Source of the DNA: Hydractinia symbiolongicarpus | Lineage: Eukaryota; Cnidaria; Hydrozoa; Anthoathecata; Hydractiniidae | Reading direction: 5' to 3' | Length of the DNA stretch: 64,000 nucleotides | Assembly: GCF_029227915.1 (NCBI RefSeq) | Contig: NC_079884.1 | Location: forward strand, 12,340,001 to 12,404,000 | In this document: one piece after another, positions 41,716-53,129 of the stretch | Layout of the letters: the number at the start of each line of letters is the position of its first letter | How positions within the stretch are numbered: the stretch's first letter is position 1 | Notes under the pieces: model-generated | Database searches by the model: none | What the model was told of the DNA's origin: nothing | Seen by the model: only the letters and a program-made list of their open reading frames with translations | Position numbers and translations under genes: made by a program

Positions 41716-42485
41716 TTAAGCTCATAAACGTTTCATCGCGCGACTTTCAACCATGAATGATAGGCTGTATTTTTTGTTAGCAGAAATTGTAAAATTGGGT
41801 TGCATTGTGGATGTTTCATATTTGTGCATTTTTAATAGCGAGATAGTTTATGCAGCGCCTGCGTATTGTTTATTTTTTTAAAAGATAAGATTAGTGTTCA
41901 CAAGCTTTATTTAACTAACTGGTAAAGTAAAGGTGTTTCCACCAAAGTTTTTAAAAGTGAATATGGGCAGAATTAAAGTCTCCCCAAATGCCTGGAAAGT
42001 AGTCTGCGAAAAATAAAATTTCCACAACAATACGTAAGAGAAAAACGAAGACGCTCCACCATATATAAATAATTACGAGAACGAAATTCTTTTTGTAGTG
42101 AAAAGAATTTCTCGTTCTCGCTTTCTTCTTTCTGTCAGTCAGTTTACCCCAGACTGACCCAACGAAAATTGAAATTTCGAGGAATTTTCCGTTCAAGAAG
42201 ATCTCACAAATCAATTTCGAAAAATAACTGCGTAGTCCACAAGAAATGTTATTGCCCATCTGAATAGCAAAATATGTCGTGTCTAACTTCGTAACAGAAA
42301 TCACAATTTAATAGACAGCTTTTTGTAAACTTTATTCGCGAGGTTGTTTACGTATATCATACGTCTTGTTACGTATAGCGCAGGGGTGTAGTCAATAAGG
42401 CACGAAAGTAGGGAGACCACCGCTTCTCCTTCCACGCCCTTAACAAAGAGAATTGATTAAGTTCTATCTGCAGTCCTTAAAAACA

Positions 42486-42800
42486 TTATTATTATTGATA
42501 TTGAAATTATTTACCCAGGATAGCGTCTTTAGTTCCTATTAATACTGTTATCAACGAGGGTCCTGCGAAGGGGGTCCTAGCGCATTTAAAGCTCCCATTT
42601 GAGCTACGAAAGTCGTGCAAGCACAGCAATAGCTCAACTAGACAATCGCCTAAGATATCAATCCTTTTCTCATGCTGAACGCTAAGCACAAAGGATAGAT
42701 TCACACTTTTATAGTCTCTGGCATGACTCGGCCGGGGTTTGAACCCAAGACCTCCCGCACTGGAAGCGAACACTCTACCACAAGGCTATCAGGCTGGGAT
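42486..42800 (-). mobile_element. tRNA-derived SINE, copy 2 (full)
   Basis: On -, the head contains GGTAGAGTGTTCGCTTCCAG and GGTTCAAACCCC; the body and tail (CTAAAGACGCTATCCTGGG) match copy 1. Flanked on the tail side by a TTATTATTATTG run. Confidence 0.88.
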
Positions 42801-43577
42801 TGCATTTTAGTCAATCTAGATGGTTCAATATTTTTCCTCGCTAAGAGAGTCACTTAATACAAGGAAGTGCTCATAAATTTACAAACTCGTCCCTCATTCT
42901 AAAAACCTTTAACTACGCCTCCGCTTTCACGTGTCACCAAGTATGGGCTTATAACCGAATATCAATACGAATATTTTACTGCATGAAGTCTTGTCCATTA
43001 ACGTCGCATGTAGGTCGACTTCATACTATACTACTCGAACGCTTGCTGTGTGTTTCTTGATTGTGCCAACTTAACTGATGTAATATTATATAAAGCCAAC
43101 AACATCGACAATTTTGTTGTAAAGACTCTTTCTCGATTTAACAGGCACTGTGGCACGGTCTTTAAAGTTAGGGAGGGTTATGGGATATTATGATCATCGG
43201 TAGAGGTTACTGCCAACTTTCCAAACCAAGACGGATAATTCATGTGTTTGTGTAATATTTTTAAATGGGTACTAGTGCCTCAGAAAAGTGCGTAAAATGT
43301 GTTTAGCGTTCATATTTTTATTGTATTTGATAAGCATAGATGTGTGAGCAAAATCGCTTTAATGAAATTCTTGAAACATGGGCGCTAGCAAAAAAAAGTG
43401 TTCCAAATTTAATGCCCCTCTTTTGTGAAAATTGGCAAAACAACAAACAAACAAAAAACTTGGACAACAGTGTTTATAATTCAAATCAGAAAATATGTCA
43501 AATGCGCCTGCTGGTGCGAATAACAGTTTGAGAATTGGCGTTTTGCGAAAAATGTGTCTTTCTCTATGGAAGACAGA
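42801..43577. other. No gene recognised
   Basis: Intergenic sequence between two SINE copies; no supported coding frame. Confidence 0.6.
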
Positions 43578-43845
43578 TAATTGTTTACCCGGGATCGCCT
43601 CTTCAGTTCCTAATAGAACTGTAATCAATGAGGGTCCTGCGAAGGGGTCCTAGAGCATATAAATCTCCCATTTGAGCTACAGAAGGCGTGCAACAATCCA
43701 TTAACTATTCTCATGCTGAACGTTAAGCAGAAAGGATCGATTCCCACTTTTATAATCTCTAGCATGACTTGGCCGGGGTTTGAACCGAAGACCTTTCGCA
43801 CTGAAGGCGAACTTTCTATTACAAAGCAATCAGTCAGTTGATTCA
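43578..43845 (-). mobile_element. tRNA-derived SINE, copy 3
   Basis: Same family as 42486-42800 and in the same orientation. It is more diverged, with a short deletion in the middle; the B box is intact (GGTTCAAACCCC). Confidence 0.85.
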
Positions 43846-44041
43846 TGCGCATTTATCGCTACATAACTTGCATGCCAAATATGATTTTTTTTTTAGTTTT
43901 CACATTTAAATTTTGATGCTCATCGGAACTCAGCGATAAGGATGACTTGAAAAAGAGGGGGAAAATTGACGTGTGACCAAGATTTTGCTCAGGATGGAGA
44001 GAATTTTGAGGTGGCAAGAGAAAGATGGTATTCATGTAACG

Positions 44042-44147
44042 CACATCTCTCATGTCATGCACATCTCTCATGTCATGCACATCTCTCATGTCATGCACAT
44101 CTCTCATGTCATGCACATCTCTCATGTCATGCACATCTCTCATGTCA
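44042..44147. repeat. 18-bp tandem repeat, 6 copies
   Basis: Unit CATCTCTCATGTCATGCA, nearly identical in all copies. Opens frames on both strands (HLSCHA and MRDVHD peptide repeats) that are not evidence of a gene. Confidence 0.97.
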
Positions 44148-45017
44148 AGTATATATGCTTGGCAGAGCAGCTTTGTTGGAAAAGGTGAACAAAGCTAGAT
44201 TTAAAAGATTAGTTTCTGGGGATCAAATTAAGTCACAAAAGAACACCCCTACTCGTGGTAAAAAATCTAACTAATTCAACTTTTTGTATGCAAATGTCTA
44301 TTTTATACACAGGTTAATAATCTTTAAGCGTCGTTCTACGTAAGCGAGATGATTAGTTAATTTGTACTAAAAATAAGAAATTGTATAAAAATATATCAGC
44401 TTGCTACAACTTTAAAAACAAGTTAATGCTCGTTCGATCTATCAAAAGGATTGTCAACATAACCAAAAAACATTTTCTCTGTATTTCTGGCTTAAACCAA
44501 CGAAGACGTTTTGCAGGTCAAATAAACTCGCTCTAAGTTCATGTGAAATAATGCTTTGGTTATTAAATCCAAAATATCTAGCCTCAAAGTATAAATTCTA
44601 AGTTGTGGTTTCAGGCTTGCTACGATTTTCCTGGATTCGCCAATGGTATTTCATACTTTCTAAGACTGTTGATGAACAAGAAACGATCGGAGAAGTGATG
44701 GAGAACATTATGAAAAGTTGTGTATTGACTTTTATGCACATACAAAGATTTCTAAAAAAAATAAATTAAAAAACACATTAAGGTTAATTTTCAACAACTA
44801 AAAGAACGAACAACAGTTGCCGTTACGAATTCAATGAAAAAAGACTGACAAAGGAGGCGTAAGCCCGGAGAAGGGTTGGCGGGCAAAGGAAAGCCATGCC
44901 CTCCCCCCTGCTTAGATAGCTTTAAAGCAGTAACAATATAGACATCTCAAATTTTAAAAAAATCTACGGAGTCCACCTAGTATTCCCCTTTTAAAAACCA
45001 ATTCGTTGACTCTCAAC

Positions 45018-45108
45018 CTCGATCCCAGGGCCTGTAGTGTTTTTTTATATAAGGATGAAACGCTTTCATCCTTATATCAAAAAACGCTACAGACCCTGAA
45101 ATCGACGT
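45018..45108. mobile_element. Foldback element (CCCAGGG family, CTGTAG subfamily)
   Basis: CCTCGATCCCAGGGCCTGTA ... TATATAAGGATGAAA | CTTTCATCCTTATAT ... CTACAGACCCTGAAATCGACG. Close to a perfect palindrome with almost no loop. Confidence 0.85.
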
Positions 45109-45154
45109 GGTCAGTTCTGTGATAAGTGGTACAACGAAGCCGAAGACAAATGTA

Positions 45155-45352
45155 TTAGAGAATAAAATATTTCAACTTCACGGAATTCATTGGTAGTATA
45201 CACTCTCTCTTATGAAGGACTAAAAAGCTAGTGCTTTTCGACAGCACAACCCCCGTGTCTGTCAAAATCAGCGTTTTGAAAGCTTTCTTCAACGAAACAA
45301 AAAAAATCCTCCGTATAAAATACAGGCGGCAAGATTGCTTCTCTTTTTGCAA
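45155..45352 (-). CDS. PIGL: PIG-L exon 6 (tentative terminal exon)
   Basis: Frame LQKEKQSCRLYFIRRIFFVS, then a basic tail ending LKYFIL-stop at 45155. Resembles the terminal SQxxWFRxLYxxFS motif only weakly. Two overlapping acceptors (CTAG|CAG and CAG|TTG) are possible. The true last exon could lie elsewhere. Confidence 0.4.
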   Translation of the reverse strand: MQKEKQSCRLYFIRRIFFVSLKKAFKTLILTDTGVVLSKSTSFLVLHKRECILPMNSVKLKYFIL

Positions 45353-48300
45353 CTGCTAGGCCTCTTCAAGCTCAGGGCATTGTACTTTTTCTGCATATCA
45401 CGGCAGAATAATAGGTGAGAGTAAACGCTGTTGTTGTCATATCTTTTAAGCATGAAGAAAACACCTACCTTTGTTTTTTCAACATCCTTATGACCCGAAA
45501 TAAACACAAGATCTCTAAAAAATACAATTTAAGATAACTAACCTTTCTGCCAAGTTTAAAATTCAACGGTACACATATTTAGTTGATGTTTATTTAAATA
45601 CAGGGGGTTACGATTGAATGGAAAAATAAATTGTTTTATTTTTCAACGGTAGAAATTATTGCTAGTTAACGAGAAAATTTAAAATCAGATCACTTAAAAT
45701 ATTTCGTCTAGTGAAAAGTAGACCTAGGGTTGTCGTTATGCAGCGCTTTTACTGAAGACGTGGCCACCAAGCGTAGGTTACTTAAGAGCTTTCAACTAGA
45801 TATTGATTTCAAGGCTCTTTTTACCTCCGCGGACAAATGAAAACCACGAGATCAATTTTAAGTAATTATATACGAATAAGTACTCACCCATTAAAAAGAG
45901 CGTCAAGAAAGAAAGAGATCGGGAGATCGAAGATAGAAAAATGTTTACGAAAATAGTTGACGCTTTTTAATATTAACGCATCTGGCGCTTCATTGCTTGG
46001 CCAATGTCTAGATATCGCCCTGTATATATCTCCATGATTAAGGTGACCGGAAACGCCCATATCATCAAAGGTAATTATCTAAGTACAAAAACATGCGAGT
46101 TATATACATATTGGTTTCTAAAACAACTTTTTGAAAGAGATTACATACGTGCAACAGCCATCAAAAGACATGTTCGGAAGACATTTTATGATGTTAAAAA
46201 GATTCTGTGTCAAGGAATAGAAATTTTCAAAGAAATGTATCAGCTTACTGTGTTTATATTTAATTTCTTTACATGTTCTTCGATTCCTACCGCCAGTTCT
46301 TTAAATGGAAGATGGATGTCTGGGTGATCTACCAACGGAGCTTCACTAATGGTAACCAAACAAACAAACAAACAAACAAACAAACATTTACAAATATCTT
46401 TTCTACATTACAGAATACCAAATTCATAAAACTGAAAATCTACAAGAATATATTATCTAACAAGAATAATTATTATTCTTGTTAAAAATTTACCAGAAAG
46501 AGAGTCCCCAGGGTTTGTTGCCTTATGTCAAAGCCGCTAGCGCTTACTTGACAGTTAACAAGTTCTTCGACGCCTGCTCCGATGTCAAACAGGCAAGAAC
46601 CCCTGGGGACGACGTTGAGAACAAAAGGTAAATTTGGCTTCCTGTCAATAGACGATTTCAGAGATTTTGCAGTAAGGGTAATTATTTCCCGACAGGTTTG
46701 GACTTTGGCATCTACGTAACAGTAAAAAAACTTAATTACTTAAGTGTAGCTTTCTATTAAGCCCTACAGCACATACTTCAAAAAGTGTTTAAAAGTGTTT
46801 CCTGGAAAGGCTGACGTCTGTTTGTCAAAAAAAAAAAATATGTTGATTAAGTGTTTTTGAAAGGCATTTGGAAGATAAACTAGGATTTTAGAAACCTAAA
46901 CACACAGTAGCTACGAACAGCAAACATATTACTTCTTGCGATAACTTACGATATTGGAAAGGAACAACTTCGTTCCCAGGGCTTTTTGTCTCTCATCGGC
47001 GCTGCGCTTATTGATAGATCTGTCCGATATTCAAAAAGAGACAACTTGTCCTGGGATCGAGGTTGGGAAAGGAAGCTAATTTTTATTGTATTATAGTAAT
47101 TTCACTAACAAAATACTATAAAAATATTCTTAAAAAGCACCATTTGATAGATTGTTTGAGCGAAATAGATCGTATCAACTAAACGCAGGCTTATTCATGA
47201 AATTTTCATGCGGGTTTAAATCTCGCATATTTTATTATTTATTTGGCGTATTTTATTTTCGCGCATCTAGGTTTAGCGCATATTCAATTTTGGCGCATTA
47301 CAACGCTTTATATCTTTTTATTTTTTCCAATACACGTTTCCCGAATTACATGTTTTTTAAAATTTCAGAATTTTAATGTTTTGACCTTAACATTATTTTC
47401 AGCATCAATAAATTGGTTAATGTATAAATTTTCAACTTAATCGACATTGGAAAATGCTGTTTTGGTGGTATCATTGTTAGGGTCAAAGCCTTCTTAATTT
47501 TCGACTTGTACTAATAAGCCTCATCTTCGAGCAAAGGTTAATTAGTACAAAATTAAAAAAACTGTTGTAGCAGGTTGTATGAATATGAAAATTTCACGAT
47601 TTATTATTTTTTCATGTGAGGATTTCGAAAATTACATACATTTTCTTTAAAAAAGTTGAGAAAGAGCTGCGGCACATCAAAGAAAATAAATTCGGGAAAG
47701 GTTTATTTTACACAATCAAATTTTTGCGCACTTCTGAAAATAAATATTAAATGCGCATAGAATTTTCGTGCAGACAGATGCGTAAAAAAAGAATAGCTAA
47801 TTTCGTGGAACCAATTGTTCGGAAAGCAGCTCCGGTGGAAAAATAAGTGTGGGCGAAAATTGTATGAATAAAGGTATCACAAAAGGGAAATGCAAAATTT
47901 AAGCGAAGAAGAAAAAGCACAAATCATTTTTATGGAACTTGTAAAAGAGGAAAGGGGATAAGCGAGAAGAACAACACCAAACCAATCTGTTCTGACATTT
48001 GGCGAAAGAAAATTGTGTGCGAAAGAAAATTGTGTGCGAAAAGAGACGTGTGCAATGTTAATTTCATAATGTGTCTTATTGTTCATATGATCGTCTTGTG
48101 CGCAACCGTGACGATATACGCGTTATAACATAACTTTGTATGTCCCAAGAGTGTAATGTTGTATGCTTTATAACAGGAATTTTAAGTTAGTTTTCGCAGT
48201 CTACAGAGAAACGACTTTGAGAGAAGCTCTCATAAAATCTGTTAGTAAAGTCTAACATTTTAAAATTACGAACGAAGGTTCACAACTTGCTCAAGCACTT

Positions 48301-51300
48301 GTAGCTAGTAGGTTGTTTAGCTATATGTCTATATTTGCGTGTACATATGTTTGTATAACGATTTCTTTGTATGATTATTTAGACACAAAATATATGATAT
48401 TGTGCGTATCCTTGTATGTTGATCCTCTTGGCAGCCGTAACATGCAATATGCGGATGAAAATTATGAATGCGCAAACTTCCATTAAAAATGGCGGAAAAG
48501 AAGATCACGAATTAGTAACGTCGAATAGCTTTTGCTTTACTCTCATGTCCTATGTTTTTTTATAAGAATAACGTTTATACGTATATACAGGCTCAGGTTT
48601 AGTAAAGAAATAAACATATGGTAAGCATATCTTCGAGCTTTTCCCCAGTTGCACGAATCGTTATTGACAATCAATATTTACGACTACTTTCACAAACTTT
48701 AAAGCAGCTTAATGATTGAGCACTTGAAGTTTTATTGAATTTTTTTTTCATTACTTTTGCTAAGAAGTAATTAAGCTAAAATAGCGTACCCTATCTGGGA
48801 AAAACAAGTTTGTGGACCAAAACCCACTGGTTATTTTGTTTTACATAAGCATGTCGCAAGCATAATCCGAGCCTTTTTACAAGTTAGGATTAAGCATATA
48901 CGCGTTTCTGATTTAGAAAATTGTGTATGCTTATTTAAGAAGATTATTGGTGATATGCCAACCGCCCCACCCACTTCATTTTCAATATACAACCTTTACT
49001 TTTATTCCAAGTTTCAGTTTATTCCAATATCCAATTTATTCGGTATTCTAGGGTACGTTTACAAAATTATAAAAAAAAGTGTTTTCTGTTTGTAACGTCT
49101 GGGAATTGTTAATGCACCGTAAAAATCAGGAGACATTTCACCGTTTGTCTGGGGACAAACAACTTAACTGTCATGAAATTGGGCTTGTCTATAATCTCGC
49201 ACGCCGAAGCGTCGAAGTATGAATACGTTTACATCAATTATATATACTACGGGCTTCGCGTGCCTCCCCTGCTCGCTCTGCAAATAATAATAAGTTTCGG
49301 ATTTCCATCAATAAAACAGTTTGGTGGCTTACCATCATGGCTTGAGTCCGCATAATTTATAAATACATATTTTAAGATAAGGTTAGATAAATAATAAAAT
49401 TTTAAACACCTTCAGAAAAAAAAAATCGTTCTTAAAACATTTGAACTGAACCTTTGCATCTACTCCCTTATTATGCTAAGTCTCACTCCATTATATCAAG
49501 TTTGCAATCGTTTCTTATACAAAAACATTAATGAACCAATGGAAACGAAAATAAACAAAAAAATAAAAGAGAAGAAGATAAATAACCGGTATACGAGAGG
49601 GATTTTAACTTACTGTTTATAAAAATGTATATGACCACTATTGAGTCCCAATACTTTAAAACCTTCTACGATTTCTTTTTCTCTCGTTCTTCCTTTACCT
49701 TCATAATTCCCTAAAATACATAAAAAGCGAATTCATATATTTAGATGTTTTTAAGAGATGCTAAATAAAGGCGAATAAAAAACTTCCTGTAATTATTTCA
49801 CAGCCCTTATTTGACCCCCCTGTAGTGTCGGCGTTTACTGCTATCATTACTGGAAATTCTAATTACACCAAGCCGTACCGCAAAATATCGCCGGGTTAAG
49901 TGCCGAAATCGGCATAATTAAAGATTCTGATTCGCTGGAGAAATATCCCGCGCCGAAATCAACTCTAATTGTGAAGGGTGAAAATTCCGCCAGCCAACTA
50001 AAATGCTAGGAATAACCCAACTGTGAACCAGCCACTCAGCTGCAAGTGATTTCAAGGTTTGTTTACATTTCAATGTTATGTTTTACGCACATTTTTTAAA
50101 CGCATTTTCTCCTAATGAAAAATTTATGTATTGTTCTCCACCGCACCACCCCCATTTTCAACTTTAGCCATAGTCATATTATTTCGTCTTCATACAGGTT
50201 TGAAACAATGAATTATTAAAAGAATGACCCGAGACTGACTATTCTTATTTTCAGCCTTTTTGAGCCTCTTTGTTCTTACTTTGATTTTACTTCAGGCAAA
50301 ATCTGAGGCTCGTATTCTTAAAGAATTCTCTGTTATAATATTAGCCGTATTCTGTCTGTCTCTGCACAAAATAGTACCTCAAGTAGCGAGACACACGAAA
50401 TGCGGTACATAAAGGACGGGCGAACCTGTGAATTTATTCACGGGCCACCGACAGTTTATATATAAAAGTGCGTAATTGTTTCCCAGTAATTTAACTGACC
50501 GGATATCTTGTACCCCTTTAATTGTTTGCATCAAACATCAGCCTTGTCCCCAGGGCTCTTTTGTTTTTTAAAAAAAAGCCTAGGAAGATCTGGTTACGAT
50601 TGAATAAACTATTAGAAATGGACTATGTTTCTCGCATATAGAGGGCGTTGAATGTTTATTTTTAGATTTATTGCCTGCGATAACACTTTTAGATTTTTTT
50701 AAAAAATATAAATAATGCGATTTTCAAATATTTCATTCATAAAATATCATGTTATGTAACGTGGGCTGTGTAAATAGAATTTAAAACCGGCTGCCTTTTT
50801 TAGTGATAAGTAACGCGGTTTACTTATTATGTGAAGTGCATGGAAACTGTGATTGTAGAGTGGACTTTTATCCACTATTTCCAAGTATTCGTTACAAAGA
50901 AAGAGTGACCAGTAAGCAAATACCTGGCTTAGTTAACTAAGCTTTCTTTAAGGATATCCCTAAAATTCAAAATTCACCTCAAAGCAAACTCCGAATTACA
51001 ATCAACCACTGAGCACAAAGTCGACGTGGTCACTTGACCCACTAAAATGATACAAGAATTAACCAGTAGCCATTATGGTCTAAGGGAAAACACGATGTTT
51101 ACTTTGTAAATTAGAGGGCTGATTTTTTTTGTAAAATCTGTGTTTTCTAACTTCAAATCCGATAATTGTGTTAGGTAAGTATTCACTAATTTAAATTTTC
51201 GTTAATTCAGATATTTATAGTTTTTGTTTAATTAAAGCTACTTCCGTGGAAGTTTAACCGTGAAAACTTTGTGTTTTTTCTCAACCGAAAGTGTTATCAC

Positions 51301-51619
51301 GTGAAACTCCGACTGGAAAGAGCATCCACTTTGCCCACAATCAGATTTACATTAAAAACGTACCATTTGTCATAGCCAACAGGAAGATATTTTCTGCTCC
51401 AACAATTCTTCTTAACGAATTGATAGTCGGTCCGAAAAAAACAACCTCGTCATCTGGATGAGCTGTCACAAACAAAACTTTCTGTTGCAGAAATAAGTGC
51501 TCGTAAAGTTTCTCGTTGAATGCCAGATATGAAACTGGCAAACGCAAAGTTAAAAAAATAAAGATACAAAATCCAACAACGTAATAAAAAATCGTCGTTA
51601 GCTGACGCTTTGTAATCAT
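45155..51619 (-). CDS. PIGL: PIG-L, N-acetylglucosaminyl-phosphatidylinositol de-N-acetylase (6 exons, last tentative)
   Basis: Second step of GPI-anchor synthesis: removal of acetate from GlcNAc-PI at the cytosolic face of the ER. Exons 51619-51364, 49710-49614, 46345-46249, 46078-45888, 45514-45469 and probably 45352-45155; phases match throughout. An N-terminal membrane helix (FYYVVGFCIFIFLTLRL, residues 11-27) precedes the metal/catalytic motif AHPDDE (residues 53-58). Next come TNGNYEGKGRTREKEIVEGF and LGL, then FDDMGVSGHLNH, the second metal-binding HxxH. NYFRKHFSIFDLPISFF and DLVFISGHKDVEKTK match the C-terminal part of animal PIG-L. The start ATG at 51619 is the first in frame after an upstream stop. 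The final exon is inferred from weak similarity (SCRLYFIRR) and would make the protein about 294 residues, longer than the 252 of human PIG-L. Confidence 0.9.
45469..45514 (-). CDS. PIGL: PIG-L exon 5
   Basis: Short exon DLVFISGHKDVEKTK, corresponding to DVLFVLNSKEVAQAK in mammalian PIG-L. Phase matches exon 4; donor GTAGGT. Confidence 0.8.
45888..46078 (-). CDS. PIGL: PIG-L exon 4
   Basis: IITFDDMGVSGHLNHGDIYR, AISRHWPSNEAPDALILKSV, NYFRKHFSIFDLPISFFLDA. Carries the GHxNH metal-binding motif. Donor GTGAGT. Confidence 0.92.
46249..46345 (-). CDS. PIGL: PIG-L exon 3
   Basis: EAPLVDHPDIHLPFKELAVG, IEEHVKKLNINT, matching the segment after the cysteine/histidine loop in PIG-L. Donor GTAAGC. Here the + strand shadow frames are spurious. 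Confidence 0.88.
46503..46615. mobile_element. Foldback element (CCCAGGG family, GTCAAAGCCGCTA subfamily)
   Basis: GTCCCCAGGGTTTGTTGCC ... GTCAAAGCCGCTA ... GGCAAGAACCCCTGGGGACG. Same interior motif as 28076-28150. It lies in PIG-L intron 2. Confidence 0.85.
46616..49613 (-). other. PIG-L intron 2
   Basis: About 3.3 kb in all (46346-49613), AT-rich, with two foldback elements. No coding exon recognised beyond those listed. Confidence 0.65.
46965..47067. mobile_element. Foldback element (CCCAGGG family, AGAGACAA subfamily)
   Basis: CTTCGTTCCCAGGGCTTTTTGTCTCTC ends pair with AAAAAGAGACAACTTGTCCTGGGATCGAGG; given here in part only. In PIG-L intron 2. Confidence 0.85.
49614..49710 (-). CDS. PIGL: PIG-L exon 2
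   Basis: GNYEGKGRTREKEIVEGFKV, LGLNSGHIHFYK. Acceptor TTTAG, donor GTAAGT, phase 2 out. Confidence 0.92.
50333..50455 (-). repeat. Dispersed repeat family A, copy 3
   Basis: Inverse orientation: TAGCCGTATTCTGTCTGTCT ... AAGGACGGGCGAACCTGTGA, CACGGG. In PIG-L intron 1. Confidence 0.65.
51364..51619 (-). CDS. PIGL: PIG-L exon 1
   Basis: MITKRQLTTI, membrane helix, then KVLFVTAHPDDEVVFFGPTI and NIFLLAMTN. Donor GTACGT, phase 1. Confidence 0.93.
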
Positions 51620-51845
51620 AATTCCGTGTTTATAACACAGAAACTGCTGTGTTTTCTTAAAAACATGCAACTTTAAGTTTCATTTTCAAAAGAAGCTGTT
51701 TTCTATGTACATTTTTAAATACGAGTCTTTGTAGCCATCGCGTGAATTAGAGTGAATTAAATGAGTTAATTCCAAATTGCTTTTTAAGTTCTCCTCCATT
51801 GAGACTATTTTTGTATTTATGAATTTTAAAAATTGATGAATTTGT

Positions 51846-52105
51846 TATTAAACAGATGGTGAAGAGGTCTATATTATTATAAAAAGATACGTAGATAATA
51901 ATGAGAAGGGAGAAAAACTGTTTTAAAAAGAATAATTGTTTTTTAGTAATTCTGAGGCTTTAGTCCCAAAGAGCTCTGGGAACGAGAATGGTGAGGCCAG
52001 AAATACTATAAAACAATTATTATTTTTAAAACAGTTTTTCTCCCTTCTCATTATTATCTACGTATCTTTTTATAATAATATAAACCTCTTCACCATCTGT
52101 TTAAA
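51846..52105. repeat. Long near-perfect palindrome, about 260 bp
   Basis: The left arm (51846-51946, AAACAGATGGTGAAGAGGTC ... AAAACTGTTTTAAAAAGAAT) and right arm (52003-52105) are reverse complements over about 100 bp. The spacer of about 55 bp holds CCAAAGAGCTCTGGGAACGAG, which relates it to the CCCAGGG foldback family. Confidence 0.93.
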
Positions 52106-53129
52106 AATAAATGGGCTGAGCAATCCTTCAAGTTTTATGTTTATTTGCAAATATTAAAGATTGCTGTGCTATTTCTGTAATATAATATGAAAAAGCACTG
52201 ATGAAGCAATTTGAGGGCATTTTAGAGACGTTGAACCCAACCAGTGTTGTAAACGGAGTAAGAAGTGGAGTAGGTAAGGAGGTATATTGCCCCGCAGCCC
52301 CACCCCTGTTGCCTGGACAATCCCTTAAATGAAGCTTTTCTTAAGCCTGATAACCACTGGTCGTGCTGCACGCAAAGCAAAGGCCTATTTATTAAAGCAG
52401 TAGGTAGCCATAAAACTTTTATTTTGCAGTATTTTCAAGACAGTTGTTTCAGCAACGATTGATTGCTCAATCTATTTGATTAGCCAATGTTGTACTAATG
52501 TTTTTAGCCTGTGAGCTAAACTTAAAAAAACACACGTAGACACTTCTTGCTGGAGCTAATCTATTAATAGTCATTGAAAGAAATTTTTCGCAGTTAGAAA
52601 ATTTCGAATTTAAATTCTTTCAAAAAAACATAAAATATAAAATATAAAAGTTAAGTATTTCTTTGTAGAAATAATCACCATGTGAAAAGAGGAAAAAACC
52701 ACTGCAAACTTATGAGGATCCCACGATAATTCGTACAAAACAGACTAATTAAAAAGCTTCGAAATAAACGACTTTTTCACTGTGCTCGAACAAACAAAGA
52801 ATAAAAAAGCCACGCGAAAATGCGCAAACACACAATGTATGCATATTTACATGTCTCACTTATCCAGACAGAAAGAACTTTTTGTGCTATCCTCAAGAGA
52901 ATCAGAACATAAAACACATACTTTACGGGAAGAAAGTTTTGCGGGGAGAAAGTTTTGCGTTTTCGCGTTTTTTGGTCATTTTCGCGAAAGTAAGTCCTCG
53001 CAAAAAAAGCCGACATGCGGATTCGCGAAAGTTAGGAAGCCGTTCGCAAAAGTTAAACTGAAGAAAAAAATCCTCTAATTTCATGTTTGTTCAGGCTTTT
53101 TCTTTCGACAACATCTGTGTAATAAATTA

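Noticed and set aside
44612-44770. Possible + strand terminal exon (GLLRFSWIRQWYFILSK...) with a nearby AATAAA
   Set aside because: A plausible acceptor and poly(A) signal exist, but no upstream partner exon or family match was found.
46004-46485. 107- and 70-codon + strand ORFs
   Set aside because: They lie opposite PIG-L exons 3 and 4, whose - strand frames carry the conserved motifs.
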